Positions 28,561-42,890 are shown, counted from the stretch's first letter. The stretch: 64,000 bases of DNA from Motacilla alba alba (GCF_015832195.1 NC_052017.1:66155801-66219800), one strand, 5' to 3'. Made by a program: numbers and translations. The notes: generated by a model not told the origin, from the sequence alone.

Positions 28561-31500
28561 TGGGGTGATGTACATGTCTTATAGTGCAATTACAGTTATG
28601 AGATTTTTTTGAACTTTGGTCTGGTCACCTTACATCTTCCCTTGAAATAAACTGGTTTTTTGCCCCAGTGTAAGTCTATGCAGTCTTCACAAAAATCTGA
28701 TAAGAGTATTTGTCTGAAATTTTTCCCAGACTGGCTAAAATAAAAGTGACAGATGTATGAGGGGAAGATGAAGCTACATATGGATGCTTTTCTGTTACAA
28801 CTCCTGGATCAGATTCTCAGCTAATGGAGCTACAGAGTAACTGGATTACAATTAATGTAAATCTCCTGATTGATAAGAATCACCTAAGAATCTAGGCCCA
28901 TCTGACTTTTTTTTTGCAGAGGACTGTGATTCCTATAATGTTTTTTCTGTCTGTTGGTTAAAAGATATAATGAGAAAATAGAACGAGCTTTAACAGTGAA
29001 CTTCTGGGCTTTTCTGAATTTCAGTTTACTCTTACTGTAATATCTTTTTTTATGTCACAACTAGACTGCAGATAGAAAGGCTGACTGTGTCAAGGGAATT
29101 TGGTGTTTTACATTTAGAAGGAACATTTAATGAATTATGCTGCCCCCAGATAACCCCTATTTCATTTGTATATAATGCTCAGGGCTAAGGATTGTCTTCC
29201 TGATCCTTCTCAGATGTTAGGCAATACAATTCAAGAGTGGTCAAATTATTGCTCACATCCTTACTTCAATTCTGCAAGTGCTGAGTGCCTTAACTCCCAA
29301 TGAGGACATAAAATGGCTTAAATACAAGAATAATCTTAAATTTATCAAAGGCATAAAGTTCAGAGTGAAATCAAATACTTAACTTTTTTTCTTTGTGTGG
29401 TTAGAGTGCAAAACATACATAAAGCAGACTTTTTAGCAGTGTACTATTTGGTTCGTTTTATATTAGTACCTAATTTTTATATTTTTTTCTTATGAAAAGT
29501 ACTCTAAAACATTAAATTGCTTATAAATATTCTGCTCCTTTAAGGTCTGGAGGTACTACTGACTCAGCTCCCACTAACTGGACTTGTTAGTTAGCGATTC
29601 ATCTTCAGGAGAGGAAGAACAGGTGTTTAAGTTGATGTCAGAAAAAAACTAAGAGGAATACATCAAATGGTATATTGGTTGATGAAATAGTATTGGTCTT
29701 AGGAATAAACTACTTTATTACTTAACAGCCTTTCAGTAAAAAAACTGAAAAACTAACCAGACATCAGGCTTCAGGGTAGAAGTTTTGTTGTCTGTCAGGG
29801 TCAGTGAAATGATTTCTCCTCCTTCCCCTCTGTCAAGACACTGCTATAATTGGCTCCATGCATTATGGAAAGCAGCAGCTCTCCCTGTGGCACGAGGCAA
29901 TTGTCAGCAGCCTCTGGAAACTGGGCGTTACCCCCAACATGCTTATGTGCTTCACATCCTATGTCTCCATTTCATGTTTGCTTCTATTGTGCTTGTTTTT
30001 AAAATATGCTGATTATTTGCAGCCATAAACACATGAGCATATTTGTACCTATGCGAGAGATCAGGCCAGGGGAAAAGTTTCTGCCTCTCGTCTGTGAGGT
30101 TAAGCCAGTGAGTGAAAGCCAGCATGACTCAAGTGTGGCTGCAAAGACCAAGCAGCTGCACTTGCAACCCCTTCAAGTGACTGGACCCTCACAACAATCA
30201 CAACAACCTCACAACAAGCGGTGTCCAGCTGCAGTTACACATCTCTGTAAAACTAGCCTGTGAGAAATAAACTAAAGTCGGTCTGAAAATAATTTATATT
30301 TTTTAATACAAAAGGTAACACTTCTGAAGTGTTGCCTGAAGACTGCATTTGCTCTCTGATTTCTACCCCACCCAAATGTACAGAGAGAGCAGCAGCCTAT
30401 GGAACAATGATATGTTCAAACACTGTCAGCCTGAGCCTTGCACAGGAAAAATAGGGGTAACTTCAGTGAAAACAGTATACATCACTGGCTACAGTGGAAC
30501 TGGGCTAATTTAATTACCCGAGGATCTGCTCTGTGCTTCCTCAGAGCTCTAAGTACCTCTTCCTTTCTGTTTCAGTGTGGTTTCATTATCATATGAATGA
30601 ACAAAGGAAGGATCAGTGGCTGCAGAAGGCTTACCCCAAGCGTTCTCATTTGAACTGGTGGCAAAACTCCCCTTGTAGAGAGGGGAAGTCCATTTGGGCC
30701 TGGAACAGTGTGTTTTCATAAAATTTCCCTCTCCTTAGGATTCTGAATGAATCACTAAGCATTTTCAGTTGATATGGTAGTTTCAAGAAGGAAACTCAAT
30801 TCCAAATATTGGAATAGGACATGAACATTTTTGAGTAGCACTGATCATTTTCTTCCACCTGTTTTCCACTTGCATTCACTTTTCAGTAGAATCACAAAAT
30901 AAGAGCATTTTGACCAGCAGCACCTGTTGCTCCAGGGCAGAGAGCATAGGACAGAACCAACATGTGCTCCATTGCCCATACAGAATCCAGATGTCATAAA
31001 GTGCAGCAGAAGCAAGACAAGCTGTGAAATAGAAACAGACAAAACATTCTGCAAATCCAAGGACTCCTTCAGGTACTTGCTTCTCAAACAAACAGCGACC
31101 TGATATGTTGGAACTGAGCTTTTGGCAACAGTATCAGAGGAGGATGAAAAATAGCTCTGCTGAGCAGAGCTGGGTACCTCCATTACAGCAAAGTAACTGT
31201 ACTACACACCAAATAGCAAACACCAGCTCTTTGCTGTGAGCAATGGTGCATGGAAGAGCTGCAGGTCTCCAAGCTGCACCTCCTTATTATCAATATTGAC
31301 CCAGCTGCCTTTCATGGCATCCATAAAACCATTTGTACGAGGACATGATATTTTTTTATCATAAGGAAACCTGTTGCAAAAGATCTGCTTGAAGTTCCTG
31401 AACTCTTCTCCCTTGACTAGACTTGGCCAAGTGCAGATGAAACTTTGTCAGGAAAGTTTCAGTGCTGGTAGGGTTGCTACAGCAGACCACCTTAGTATTT

Positions 31501-31617
31501 GTTGCATGCTATATTATTAGATTCAATTTTGTGAATTGTTCCTGCTACGGGGTATGTTCATTTACACATAGTCAAAGATTGGATACAGAAGGGAAAGATG
31601 TGTTACAGCCAGAATAC

Positions 31618-31742
31618 GACAGAATATTCTGAGCTGGGAAAAACACAGAAGAATCATCATGTCCAGCTCTTAACTGATTGGCCTACACAATGATAGAACC
31701 CACAACCTTGACATTATCAGGACCATGTTCCAACCAATTGAA
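31618..31742 (-). mobile_element. tRNA-Ile-headed SINE with CR1-like tail (TguSINE1-like)
   Basis: Read on the minus strand, the right part aligns along most of a tRNA-Ile: TTGGTTGGAACATGGTCCTG, an AAT-type anticodon region, then CAAGGTTGTGGGTTC. These cover the A-box side and B box of a pol III promoter. The left part reads TTAAGAGCTGGACATGATGA and ends CAGCTCAGAATATTCTGT, like the CR1-derived tail of the zebra finch SINE. The element is diverged and no longer folds as an intact tRNA, so it is a dead SINE copy rather than a tRNA gene. Confidence 0.82.
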
Positions 31743-34653
31743 TCATGTAGCATATATATCAATCTTTTCTGTGTACAGCCTATTTATCCCAAAATTGGTC
31801 ATTTTGCCAATGAGCAGAAGATAAGCTTAGTTTACAAGCATGAAGTGGTATTCATGATATTTTTAATGAACATTCATCCATAGATATTTCTCACGGGTAG
31901 TAAAGATTGGTCATTTCTAGCTCATAGGCTAAGATGCTAAGGCTGTGAGCCCAAACTGCAGTACCTTGACACTTAACTGTGTTTTCTACATACCTTTAAG
32001 CTACCTGAATTCCTTTAAAAATGCAAAGCACTTAAAGATATTCTGTTAGATGTCTGCTGAGTGTTCAAGGAACTATTACACACTGACAACTGATCTCCAA
32101 GTTGCATAGACTCTCTCTAAGGTTGCATCTCAGCCTCTTTGCTCTCTTTACTTAAACACTGCATCTCTGTAGAAAGCTGATACAGCCCGGTCCCAAGGCC
32201 TAGGATATGAATTAAGAGTCATACAAAATCTCAAGAAAAATTGATTTGCAGAACATGCAGTAGACATATAAGGAAATGCTCAGCAGGATCTGAACAGGTT
32301 TTGTCATTCCAATTAGAGATAATGATAGCTGTTGCATTGTAGCTGCACTTCCTTACTCAGGGGAAGTTCTGCTCTGTTTAATGTCATCCAGCATAGGAAG
32401 ACTGACAAATTCTGGTGAAATAACTAAATAAAATGGTACTGCTCTGCCCCAAAAGAAACAGGTTTACTGTGTCTTTGAATAACTGAAAGTTGCAGAGTTA
32501 TGTTTTGATATGCCCAAGAAGTTAGTGCAAGACCATAATCGGAAAACATACAAACCACCAGCTATTCTTAAATTATTCTTAATTATTAAATACATGATAT
32601 CTACATTCACTAAGGGTTGCTCTTAAAACTTTTATGTTATTATGGCACATTCTCCATGCTTCTGAGAGCACTTCTCTTCTGTTACCTGGGGTAGCAAATC
32701 CAAGTGTGGTTCAGTTCTTCAGCCTCCATCAACAGCAGCTCAGCTCGTAAACACCAATCAGTCTTCATGGCTAATTTCAATGAACACAGCAGGCTTTGAA
32801 AGAGGACAGTGGAAGGGTGGCCATGAGCTTCTTTCCATCTCCACTGGAACAAGGCCATAACCTCCAGCAAAAGGACAAAGTAGACACCCAGGGACAGTGA
32901 CCCCTTAAACTACCTCAGCGAGCACTGGCAGGGGCCATCTGAGCACGCCCTGAGGGCTCACCCCTCTCCCTGTGAAGAATGAGCGCAGACAGCTTCTGTA
33001 CCCTCAGTTTTCATCTCACCTTACCCCATGCTGATTTCTCCACACAAACAGGCCTTTGGCTGCCCTTTAGAGTCTGCTTGCTCCACGGATATTTGTTGGT
33101 CAACTTTAAAACTGAGAGGACTAAGAATTGGCATCAAAGATGCCCCTGTTATTTAGAGACTGCTTCTGGACCCTGACCACATTACAAAGCTAAACAGAAA
33201 ATCTTGCTGACATCTGGGAACCAAAATTTTTTGGGTCAAGCTGATTTGTGTTCACTGCAACCTAATTATGATATATTTAATTAGTCCATACTTCAGGGCT
33301 GCTGTCAATCAATTTCCTCTGTCAATTGGCCACAGATGGAGCTGCGTTGCTGGGGGAGGTAGTAGGTATTCCTGACACTACTGAGGAAGATCAGCATGTC
33401 TTTTTCACACTCACACCGTTAAATCCATCACCAAATTCAATAGTAACAAGCTAATGGTTTGGTAACAACACATTTCAGGACAGAATTTTACTTCAGGAAA
33501 TTACCTGGGAATATCCTTCCTCTTCTGGAGATTAGGGCATGGCCCACAGTCCTGTATCTTCCTGGGAAGGTCTGGAAATGCCACCTAAGAAATTGCTACT
33601 TCACCCAAAATATTGCAAATGCCTTTTATTTCATCTCTTCCTTACCTGTAGCAACATTTTTTGGTTTAGAATCATTATAACAATTGTAAGGTCTCTCACT
33701 CAGAGGTCTTAAAGAGTGTTTCATAAATTTGAGTTAGTCTGTTTTAAAGGACTTTCTACAGATGTAAGACACTGATTTCATGATGCAGTTGGTCGCTTTA
33801 TATTCCTCCTTTCCGAAATGAACAAGAGCTCAAAGACAAACCTGGGAGGCACTTCATCTTTTCCAAAATAAAAGGAGCTTAATTTCTAGGTTTAGAGTGA
33901 GTCAGGCAAACAATGCATCTAATTTTATTTCCCACGGCAAATGGACAGTTGATGATTTTATTCACCCGGTCTTTTCCACTGAAAGATCTCAAAGAAGCAG
34001 ACTGCATTATAAATGGTAGAGAAAAATGATAATCCCAACGCTGTCTCCTGCTTCTAATGATGATGTGCAAGGCACATACATAACTTCTTGGCAAAGATCC
34101 ATTTGTCAAAATAAGAGAAGCCAACTGCATAAGGGAAAGAGACGATAGATCTTGACAAACTTGTAGATGCTAGCAAAAATGGAAACAAGAAGTTGCTGTG
34201 ACTGATGTATTAATGTAACACTGCCAGAGTACTAGCTTCAAAAATTAACAGCTGTTGATGCTTTCGTGCCTAGTCAAAAGAGCAAGTGTCATGATTTCTG
34301 CTATGTTTGACATTTTCTATAGTTTCTACTCAATTTTAATCTCTGTGTAATACTCAATGCTCAGCTTTCTACAAGAAAGACAGAATAAGTAAGATTCTCA
34401 CAAATGGGATAATATGTTTGAAGACAGCTGACCTTAGAAAAGAGATAGCAGAGATGAAAATTTCTTGACATTTTTATGAACTCATCATTTTTGCCATTTA
34501 ATATATTAAAAGAAAAACCTATTTCCACTGATTGATTACTTTAATGAATAAATGTACTCAATGATTTGGTGGCTTGAGTGGATTAAATTTCCCTTGCTGG
34601 CAGGAATTGGCCTTAGATGAAAGTGTTTTGAGGGTTTATTCCTTCTTGCCAAA

Positions 34654-34685
34654 CCCCCCCCCCCAAAAAAAAAAAAAAAAAAAAA
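34654..34685. repeat. C11-A21 homopolymer tract
   Basis: Eleven C directly followed by 21 A. It could be slippage-prone sequence or the tail of an inserted copy, but no parent element is recognisable on either side. Length is prone to sequencing error. Confidence 0.9.
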
Positions 34686-36102
34686 GAGAAGATAGAAAGT
34701 CAGTCTGAATTTCAAACCACTTGATCTCTGTGTATATTTTGTAAAACCACTGTCTGAACCTCTGTAAGCTCTCAAGAAGTAAAACTCAATTACAGGCCCC
34801 CAGACTATAGGCTCAAATAATTCTAAACCAGATATTTCAAAATGTCACAGAAGTGTTGAACACCACCCAGCAGCTTATAATCATAACGTGCTTCCTTTGC
34901 ATTATACTTCCTTGCTGTAATCAGTTCAAATACTCATCATCACAAAATCCTCACTCCTCACCTCCACAAAATGCTTTCCAAAACATCAGTAAATAAACAC
35001 TCAATTAAAATAAATGTCTGTCTCACCATATATGGTTTTGACAAGTTTTGGATGGAGAGTAGAAGCAAGACTGAAGATCACTGCAGGGAGGAGCAGGGAA
35101 AAAGAGGAGAGATCAGTACAAAAATCGAAATTTAAAAAAGAAGACCAAACCAAAACCAAAAACCACCCTAACACCTAGGAAAAGGAGGAATTGTGTGATT
35201 TTGCAGAGGCACTGGAAAACAAGATAATTTTCCATTTGTGACCCTGTTTCCTTCTGGTAGGCCCATTATCAAACTCAGGGGTTATGGTCAACATAACCTG
35301 AAATTCTTATAAGGTTTGTGCGTAACTCCTTCCTGCAATCCTGGATAAGGTGGCATGAATCACAGTAGCAGAGCTTCATCTGACATCTCCATACCAATAC
35401 AGATTTCCCTTTGGGAGATGTGTGTGCTAATGTCAAACAAATTTGCCAAAAGCTAAACGTAAATTTCCTCTCACAAAGGCAGCCACCCAGAGACAGAGTT
35501 GGTGTTGGCCTGGGTCTCTAAATTATATTCCAAACACATTTTACCTTTAAAAAAGTTGCTTTCCTGGAAAAATACACATTAAAAAGTTATATAATATACT
35601 GCCTAATTCAAATTCTATATTTTTAATTGTTAATCTTACTTTGTAGATCTGTGTCTCCAGCAATTAAAAGCTGAAAGAAACCAAGCAAAGAGAAGCAAAG
35701 AACAAATGCAGGAACCTTCATTTTTACTTCATATTTACTTTCACTAGCAATACCAGCTTCAGGGGGCTTTGCTGCAAATAAACCCTGTGACTGCATGTAT
35801 ATGAAAGAGATCTCAAACTATGGTCAGTCAACAGTTCCATACTTTCATTTGTCGGGTTGTGACCTGATGTTTTCTCCTGTTGTCTTCGTGCAACTTTTCT
35901 CAAACCACATTTGCAGGAGGAAGGGTTTCTTAGCTTTCCTTTGGGGCTGGCTGCTGCTCAGGGAAGGAGCCTCTCGGTGTTCATGTCTGGATAAACACAC
36001 CTGCCTGTTCACTCTACTAAGTCTCTATTGCTCTTTTCCCATTTTCCTGTTCTGAAATGTTCCCTAGTTTTAGTGAGTGGTTCTTCAGTCACTCAAAACG
36101 AA

Positions 36103-36248
36103 GAAAAGACAAATGTGTTTGTGTGTAATGTTTGCTCATTTCTGTCCTATTAGAGGAAATATTAGAGGAAAAGACAAATGTGTTTGTGTGTAATGTTTGC
36201 TCATTTCTGTCCTATAGAGGAAATATATGTCCTATTAGAGGAAATATA
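36103..36248. repeat. 65-bp tandem duplication with partial third copy
   Basis: The unit starting GAAAAGACAAATGTG at 36103 recurs at 36168 with a 65-base period and almost no differences. A third, partial copy of its end (TGTCCTATTAGAGGAAATAT) follows at about 36228. High identity points to recent slippage or unequal exchange. No function is seen. Confidence 0.93.
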
Positions 36249-39200
36249 CAGGTACTTTACTCTAGAAAGTGTCAGGTGGTTGGATTAGGAACTATCTAAG
36301 CCTGATTCCCTTTTTTTTATTTTTGTTACTGTTTTAACTACTGTATTCTCTAAATACTACAATATACAGATTTATTCAAAGTGAGATTTTCCCATTGCTA
36401 CTCTCAAGAGTCCAAACTATTTCACTACTCAGTAAGGCAATTGAAACTACATAAGCATTTGCTTTTTTCATAATTCTCAACTGACACAGAGCCACAAGCA
36501 GCAGTAGTTTAGAGGAGTGTAGAAAAAAACCCATGTTTTCCACCATTTTTTATCCAGAGATGTGCTGATTAGGTTTAGACGAACTGGCAATAAAAACTTC
36601 CTTGCTTCTATGGAAGTGCTTGAGCCCTGAAAGAGATACGAGAAATTACATAAGATCCTCAGTAGAGATTTGATTTATCGGTACCAATAACTAGCATGAT
36701 TCTGTCTGTAGAGTAGCTGTGTCCTTAAAATCTGAAGAATACTTGATCATTAAAATCAGAAGAGGAGCACCAGTTCAGAAATTCTCACACCAGAGCAGGA
36801 ATCCTAAATGCATCTGACGGCAACTCAACACTGAGGAAACTTTTTGTCTGAGACTGGAAAAGCAATTGATGGCCACTCATGGCTTTCCTACAACTACCAC
36901 TAATGGAAAAACACAGAACTACATAAAAGACTATTTTAAAATGTGGTTCATTCTTAGAGCCCTGTGAGACTCACCTATGACATTATCATAATCTGGTAGT
37001 GATGTGACATCTCCTTTCAAATCCACCCTTTCCTCAAGGACATCAGGAGAGGTGAAAGCTGACAGCATTTCTGTTACAGTGACAGAGCTGTGGGTCAAGC
37101 GAGCACCACAAGTTTACATGAGGGCTGAATTTGACCTTTTGTCACGACAGCTCCCAAAGGATCCTCCACTAAGCAATAATGTATTCAAGGCTGTACATAC
37201 TGGCATTGCAATGAGATCACCACTTTAAGGGCAACATTGAGGGCATCTTTCATCCTGGGGCATCACAGAGCTTTAGAAAGATGTTCTGCTACAAAAAATT
37301 TGCGACAAGCTGCCATCGTCTCCTGCAGGGCAAACACAGGAGTCTACTGTTGAAGGCAAGCCATCAGAGCCTGCCTCAGGTGCTGACAGCACTTCTTTAA
37401 CACATCCACTTCTCTAACACAAGCCTTATTCTCAACAACAGCTGCTACTGATCGAGCTGTTACTGATCGGGCATCTTCTCCTTGTCGGCTAAAAGGCAAA
37501 AGAAAATCTGTCAGAAACAACGTGGCCTAGCATCCTGTGGGCAGACGGCTACATCAGCTTCTAGTCCGCTGACTGCATACTCATATCTAGTACAGCCAGC
37601 CAAATGTGCTTTGTAGAGGCCTGGGGAAGACCAATTGATCTTTTGGAGGCAGGAGAGAGGGCTTTGTGATGAATGGGCAAGGCTCGCTTCCAGCCCCCTG
37701 ACCCGCCTGCCATCTAGTGTATATTCAGGACATTTTTCCAGTTCAGCACAGCTGTAGCTGGAGAACAAAGAACAGAATTAGTCTGGACAAACGTGGCACG
37801 TTACTGATAAGGTACACTGAAATAGCTTAACCTTTTCATCCCAGGACTCTGCATTATGTAATTAGGGCAAACCCCCTAAAAACAGCTTATTGACAGCAGC
37901 AATTCACTTACAATGATCATGTTCTCAAAAACACAACAGACTAAACCCAGCACTTATTTATCTGTAAAAGAAGCTGCAGATTATATTTCAACAACCAAAT
38001 GTACCACATTTACACATGATAAACCAAGTGTAGTTTTCTAGGTATAGCACTTTTAAAATCTGTCATCTGCTTCATCTATTTAGCTGTCAGGGACAGAACT
38101 GCTTCTGCCAGATACACATGACTGCTGAAAAAAACAGTGGTCCCCTGCTGAACCAAACCTTAGCATTCAGGCTGGTATGTCAGACAACAGTTTGCTCTCC
38201 TCTGTGCCATTTTTGTAAGCCTGAATTTCCATACACTCAGAAATAAAGGTTGCTTTTCTTTAATGACATCTTCAAATTTGGAAGGCAACTGAAAAATAAA
38301 GGATGGTAAATTTGATTTAAGAGGATGAGGCTGAGAGCAGAATATGTCTCTACAGAACTCTCAGTAAATTTTCTGTGTAGGTCCATATTTCCTTGTCTCC
38401 AGGAAATAAATCTCGTGACAATCAGTGTTTAAGAGTTGACTCTTTCCTTATTGAAGAACAAAGCTTCCTGGGCTTTCTGTCAAAAAAATACTCCAAAGGA
38501 ACATCAATGAGACAATTTTTATAGATGAATATATGAGTTTATGAATACATACACACTTTGTTGACTGGTCTCCAAATCCATGGAAAACAGTCAAAGTGAT
38601 TTCGGAAGTATCAAACCCAAACTGTCACCTATGTTCAACAGTTGTTTAATTTCAAAATTGAGTCACAAGGTTTTTGAGACCTAAATGTAGATATGCCTAC
38701 AATAGACAAAGTTCAAGGAACTCTGAGCTATGTACAAGTGAGTCAGGTCTGGGAACATTTTAGGCATGGCAGCATGGAGCTGATTTCCTCTTATCTGGGT
38801 TGATTAGCTTTTACGCAGCAGTGTAGTAATGCAGCTATCCTGCCTTGTCTTGCAGCTAAGATGATGACTTTAACTCGCTGCAGTGCCTGGGCAGCACCAT
38901 GACTTGCAATTATCTTCCGAGGAACAGAAGTGAAAAAGAAATCAGTCAATTTTTTAATGGTCAGTGACTAATCCTGTTGTTGCTCTGACTGAAATGAATA
39001 TAAACATATGCATCTCTCGCTAAATTAAGGCATACATGTGCATGAGGTCAGTACTCTCAGAAGTATGACAAGTGTCCCTTTCCCTGCTTTTGGTGGTGCA
39101 CTGTCACAGCACTAATCACACAGCAATGCTCCCTTCCCTGTTTCCTTCAATATGCACTTAGGCTAAAATCAGCTGTTGGGACAGTAACCTCTTTGAGTGC

Positions 39201-41004
39201 CTGCCTGCAGAAAGGCTTCTAACTAGCAGTCCTTTTGTCAGTGTAACCTAGTGGAAATGAGACCCAAAAAAAAATTGCTGAGCCTCTTAGGTTTAAAATA
39301 TTGTTTTGGAGTTGTTTTCTGCCTGACACGTACAAGAATGGCTAAATTTTAACACAGACCTAGGGCTCATGTTTCTCTTATAGAGCACAGTGTTGAGCAG
39401 AAAAAAAAACGAGAAGCTGAAGGAGAGTTGGATGTTGCAAGAACCTTTCTTTCCGTGTGTTCGATTTTTGAAGAGCACTTGGGAAAAAAAAAAAGGCAAT
39501 TTCCTCTCTGCTTCTTTTAGCCACTGCAGAAGCCAGGAACAAGTCTAGATCTTTCAGTTTGTCTGCACAAGTTCCCCTCATTTCAATGAGCAGCATGGTT
39601 TCAACCTCTTTTTTTATTTTTTTTTCTCTTAGGCTAAATTAATATCCTGATCACACATGCAGTGTAAAGCATATCACCACAAACATTTAGCCAGTTTGTT
39701 ACCCACATTTAAAAATTAATGGCGAAACCTTGCTGCAGTACCCTGCTTGGGAAATTTTTATGAGGTTTGGATTAGGAAGGTCCTACTGGTCCTGTTAGTG
39801 GGAAATAACATGGTATACCGACATTTTTATTTCAACAACTGTGTAAAAGTGTCCATTGGGCAAGCCTGCCTCCTCCACCTTCCTTGGGGTACCTGTGAAT
39901 AGACAAGCCTTAAGGTGAGCGTAGTTCATTGTGCAAAGCAAGGACACAAAACACAAAATGTGAAAAAGACCTCTTTGCTTCTGGTTTGGGGCAAGGGGAG
40001 GAGGCCATGCAAAAGGGATCTCCATGCCCCAGGGAAGTGGGCTGAGGAAGGAAGGAGTGGTGCTCAATTATAACCTTGGCCTCCCTGTGGAAGAGGATGG
40101 CAGGGCTACAGCCGCTGTTGCTGAAGTTAAGAAGATGGAAGGAAAATTGGATTCAAATTGCAACTGCAGTGGGTTCAAGGCACAGGGCAGAAAACATTCT
40201 CCATTTGTATAAAATATAGATTTGTATGTAAATATTCAACAATAGCTTCTGTAGTAATGAATAAGAAATAAATTGCTTATTTGATGTATGATAAAACCAC
40301 TACTCTGCACAGATGATACAGATGACACTTGATTTATATTGTCTTGCAAAAGCTTCAGATAATTAAGGGGAAAACTGTTCTAAGACTTATTCCATCGACA
40401 AAATTCTGGTACAGCTAAGAGCAATATGATTCACACAAGGATCGTCTGGCATGTGAAGCTTGTTTTAACAGATACCAATGTGACATACATAAAGCTGTCA
40501 GGCTTTCTCCAAAGGACAGTCATCCACTTCATGTTTCAAGTGGCAAATTAATTATATTTGACATTTAATTTATAACCTAAGGTATTTTAGATTCGGAACT
40601 TGACTATGACAACAGCAGATTAGAGCAGGGCCCTGTTTGACAGAATCGATTTTTCAATTTATTTTCCTTGTATGTGAGGATCTTGATTCAGATTTTTGTG
40701 TCTCAAGCTTGCGTACAGGACAACGATACCTCTAAGCAAAGAAGGCTTCATTCACCTCCTCCCCCAGCCATTTCGTAGTGAATTATTTTGCACTCAGAAG
40801 TTTCTTCTGCAGCCTTAATCACAAAGCTCCACCTATTGGAATGAAGGGAGAACTGTGCCCAGAAAAAGAGAGAGACTGCTAAACACTGCTATCAAGGGAA
40901 AACTACTACACAACCGTAAGCAGTTAATCTCCTCCATCTAATTTATAAAGTCTCCTTTTCCAAGGTCTTTAAAACTTTGAGGTTTGAGGGTAGAAAGTCA
41001 TAAC

Positions 41005-41022
41005 AAAAAAAAAAAAAAAAAA
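41005..41022. repeat. A18 homopolymer
   Basis: Run of 18 A in AT-rich intergenic sequence, with no recognisable retroposon body beside it. Confidence 0.8.
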
Positions 41023-42439
41023 CAAAGCAAGCAACCACCCAACAATCCCCAGGTTTCATCTGTCTGAAATTGTGACCTTTTTATTTTAACTGATAGATAT
41101 TTCAACACATCAATACTAATATTTTACACTGGTAGATCACATCTTCTAGGTTTCAAAGCATCTAAAAATTATAAATATATAAAATAAACTGTAAGTGTAG
41201 GCATATATTTACTGATAGATGGTTCATTAACAAAAGTAAAAATGGTCAATAATGGAACTATCAACTAGCTTTCAAAAACGGGGAAAAGCATTTCTTTCAA
41301 TTTTCCCAATGAAAAGGAAGCCTTCTGTACAATTTTAGATCATTCATTGATATCACAGAGCTGGAACACTACTGTAGCACTACTGTAACAATATAATTAC
41401 AAAATATTGCTTAAAGAAAGGAGCTGAATAATTTTAAAAAGCTCTGCAAAGAGCAAGGCCATTTTCAAGGCAGTTGTTTTTTTTTTTTAATGAAGTGCTG
41501 TGCAGACATTAATATCAAAGATCCTATAAAGCTTAAAAATCCACTCATAATTTCATATCTGCTCCCCAGCCAGAGGAAGGCTCAGTGTCCACTTTCAGAC
41601 TTTTTCTATAACAGAAGGTACAAATCTAAATGTCACCTTGTATCAAGATAAAGTGTTTCACTGGAGAAACAGGACTTTTGTCAGGATTATCTTATCTGAG
41701 ATGACTAACGCAGTGATAGCCCTGAGTCTGTATTGTGAAAATGTCAGTAGTAGGACAAGACTAGCTCATTCTATCTAGTAAAAAAAATGTTAATTTGGTG
41801 TTTAGTAGTTTCTGTCAAGAATTGCACTTTGATACTCTGCACAAATGAACCTAAAGCCTAAAACTGTTTTAATTTGTAACATTTATGATGAGATGTAAAA
41901 GTATGACATCTGCAGCAGAGTATCTTGCATTGGAAACATGATTAAATCATGTCTTCATCAAATCTCAAATACACCAAAGTGCAGTTAAATAAGGCTATTT
42001 CATAGCCAGCTGAGATTTTGTGAGGTTTATCTCTTAACTGCACTCCTACTATTAACAGTGGTGATTACGATGATTTTCTTAACCCTACTTTTATCTCTCC
42101 TCCTCCTCCTTTGATGCCCTTGGGTAGCAAGTTGGTGCTGGCTGGTCTATCATTTCACGAGATCCCTGGTGATGTAGCTCTCCACAAAACTTCAGCTCCC
42201 CTACTAAATTTGGCTGCATTTGGACAACGAGTCCAAGATTTGCCAAATGGAGGAAGGCAGGACAGGCGAATGGATGGATAGGAGTGGTGCCTGAGAATGG
42301 TTCTTGAGAAGCCAAGGAAAAGGGAAGTCTGCATCAACAACCGGAGGGCATCCCCCAGGGACACATCAGGGCAGCTCCTTGTGTACCACTGAGCCATCCA
42401 TGGAGCCGAGCAGAGAGAGGCCGTCAGTCCAGGATACCG

Positions 42440-42890
42440 GGGTGTGGGAACCTGGCGAAAGAGCTGGAGTGGTCCAGAGCAGGGCAGTAAAGCTGGGGAA
42501 GGTCTGGAGTAGAAGTCCTGTGAGGAGTGGCTGAGCGAGCTGGGGTTTTAGCCTGGAGAAGAGGAGGCTCAGGGGGGACCTCATCACTCTCTACAACTGC
42601 CTGAAAGGAGCCAGACGGCCTCTTCCCCCAGGCCACCATCAATAGAGCAAGAGGTAATGGCCTAAAGCTGCACCAGGGGAGGTTCAGGCTGGACATCAGG
42701 AGGAATTTTTCCACAGAAAAGGTGGATTGGCATTGGAATGGGCTGCCCGGGGAGGTGGCAGAGTCACCATCTCTGGAGGTGTTGAAGGACAGACTGGACG
42801 TGGCAGTCAGTGCCATGCTCCACCTGACACGGTGGTGTTGGGTCATAGATGAGACCCCGTGATCGCTAAATTCTTTTCCCACCACACTGA
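42440..42890 (+). mobile_element. CR1 LINE 3' end abutting the promoter
   Basis: Recognisable CR1 landmarks in order: AGAAGAGGAGGCTCAG, GACCTCATCACTCTCTAC, GGGGAGGTTCAGGCTGGACA, GGGCTGCCCGGGGAGGTGG and GGACGTGGCAGTCAGTGCCA, with the last blocks decaying by about 42890. It is in + orientation and 5'-truncated. It runs straight into the EEF1E1 CpG island. Minus-strand ORFs of 230 and 268 codons overlapping here are by-products of the GC-rich sequence. Confidence 0.9.

Larger units (their letters stand above)
18401..31617. other. Upstream intergenic sequence, middle block
   Basis: AT-rich, with the MIR-like relics and the CpG patch already listed. ORFs such as 18671-19048 (125 codons from a GTG, or 119 from its first ATG) look like chance. 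I see no gene. Confidence 0.7.
31743..42439. other. Upstream intergenic sequence, right block
   Basis: AT-rich sequence holding the C/A tract, the 65-bp duplication and the A18 run. No exon, RNA gene or further mobile element is recognised up to the CR1 beside the promoter. Confidence 0.7.

Noticed and set aside
31690..31742. Possible tRNA-Ile gene on the minus strand
   Set aside because: Diverged, lacks an intact acceptor stem and continues into a CR1-like tail, so it is a SINE head.
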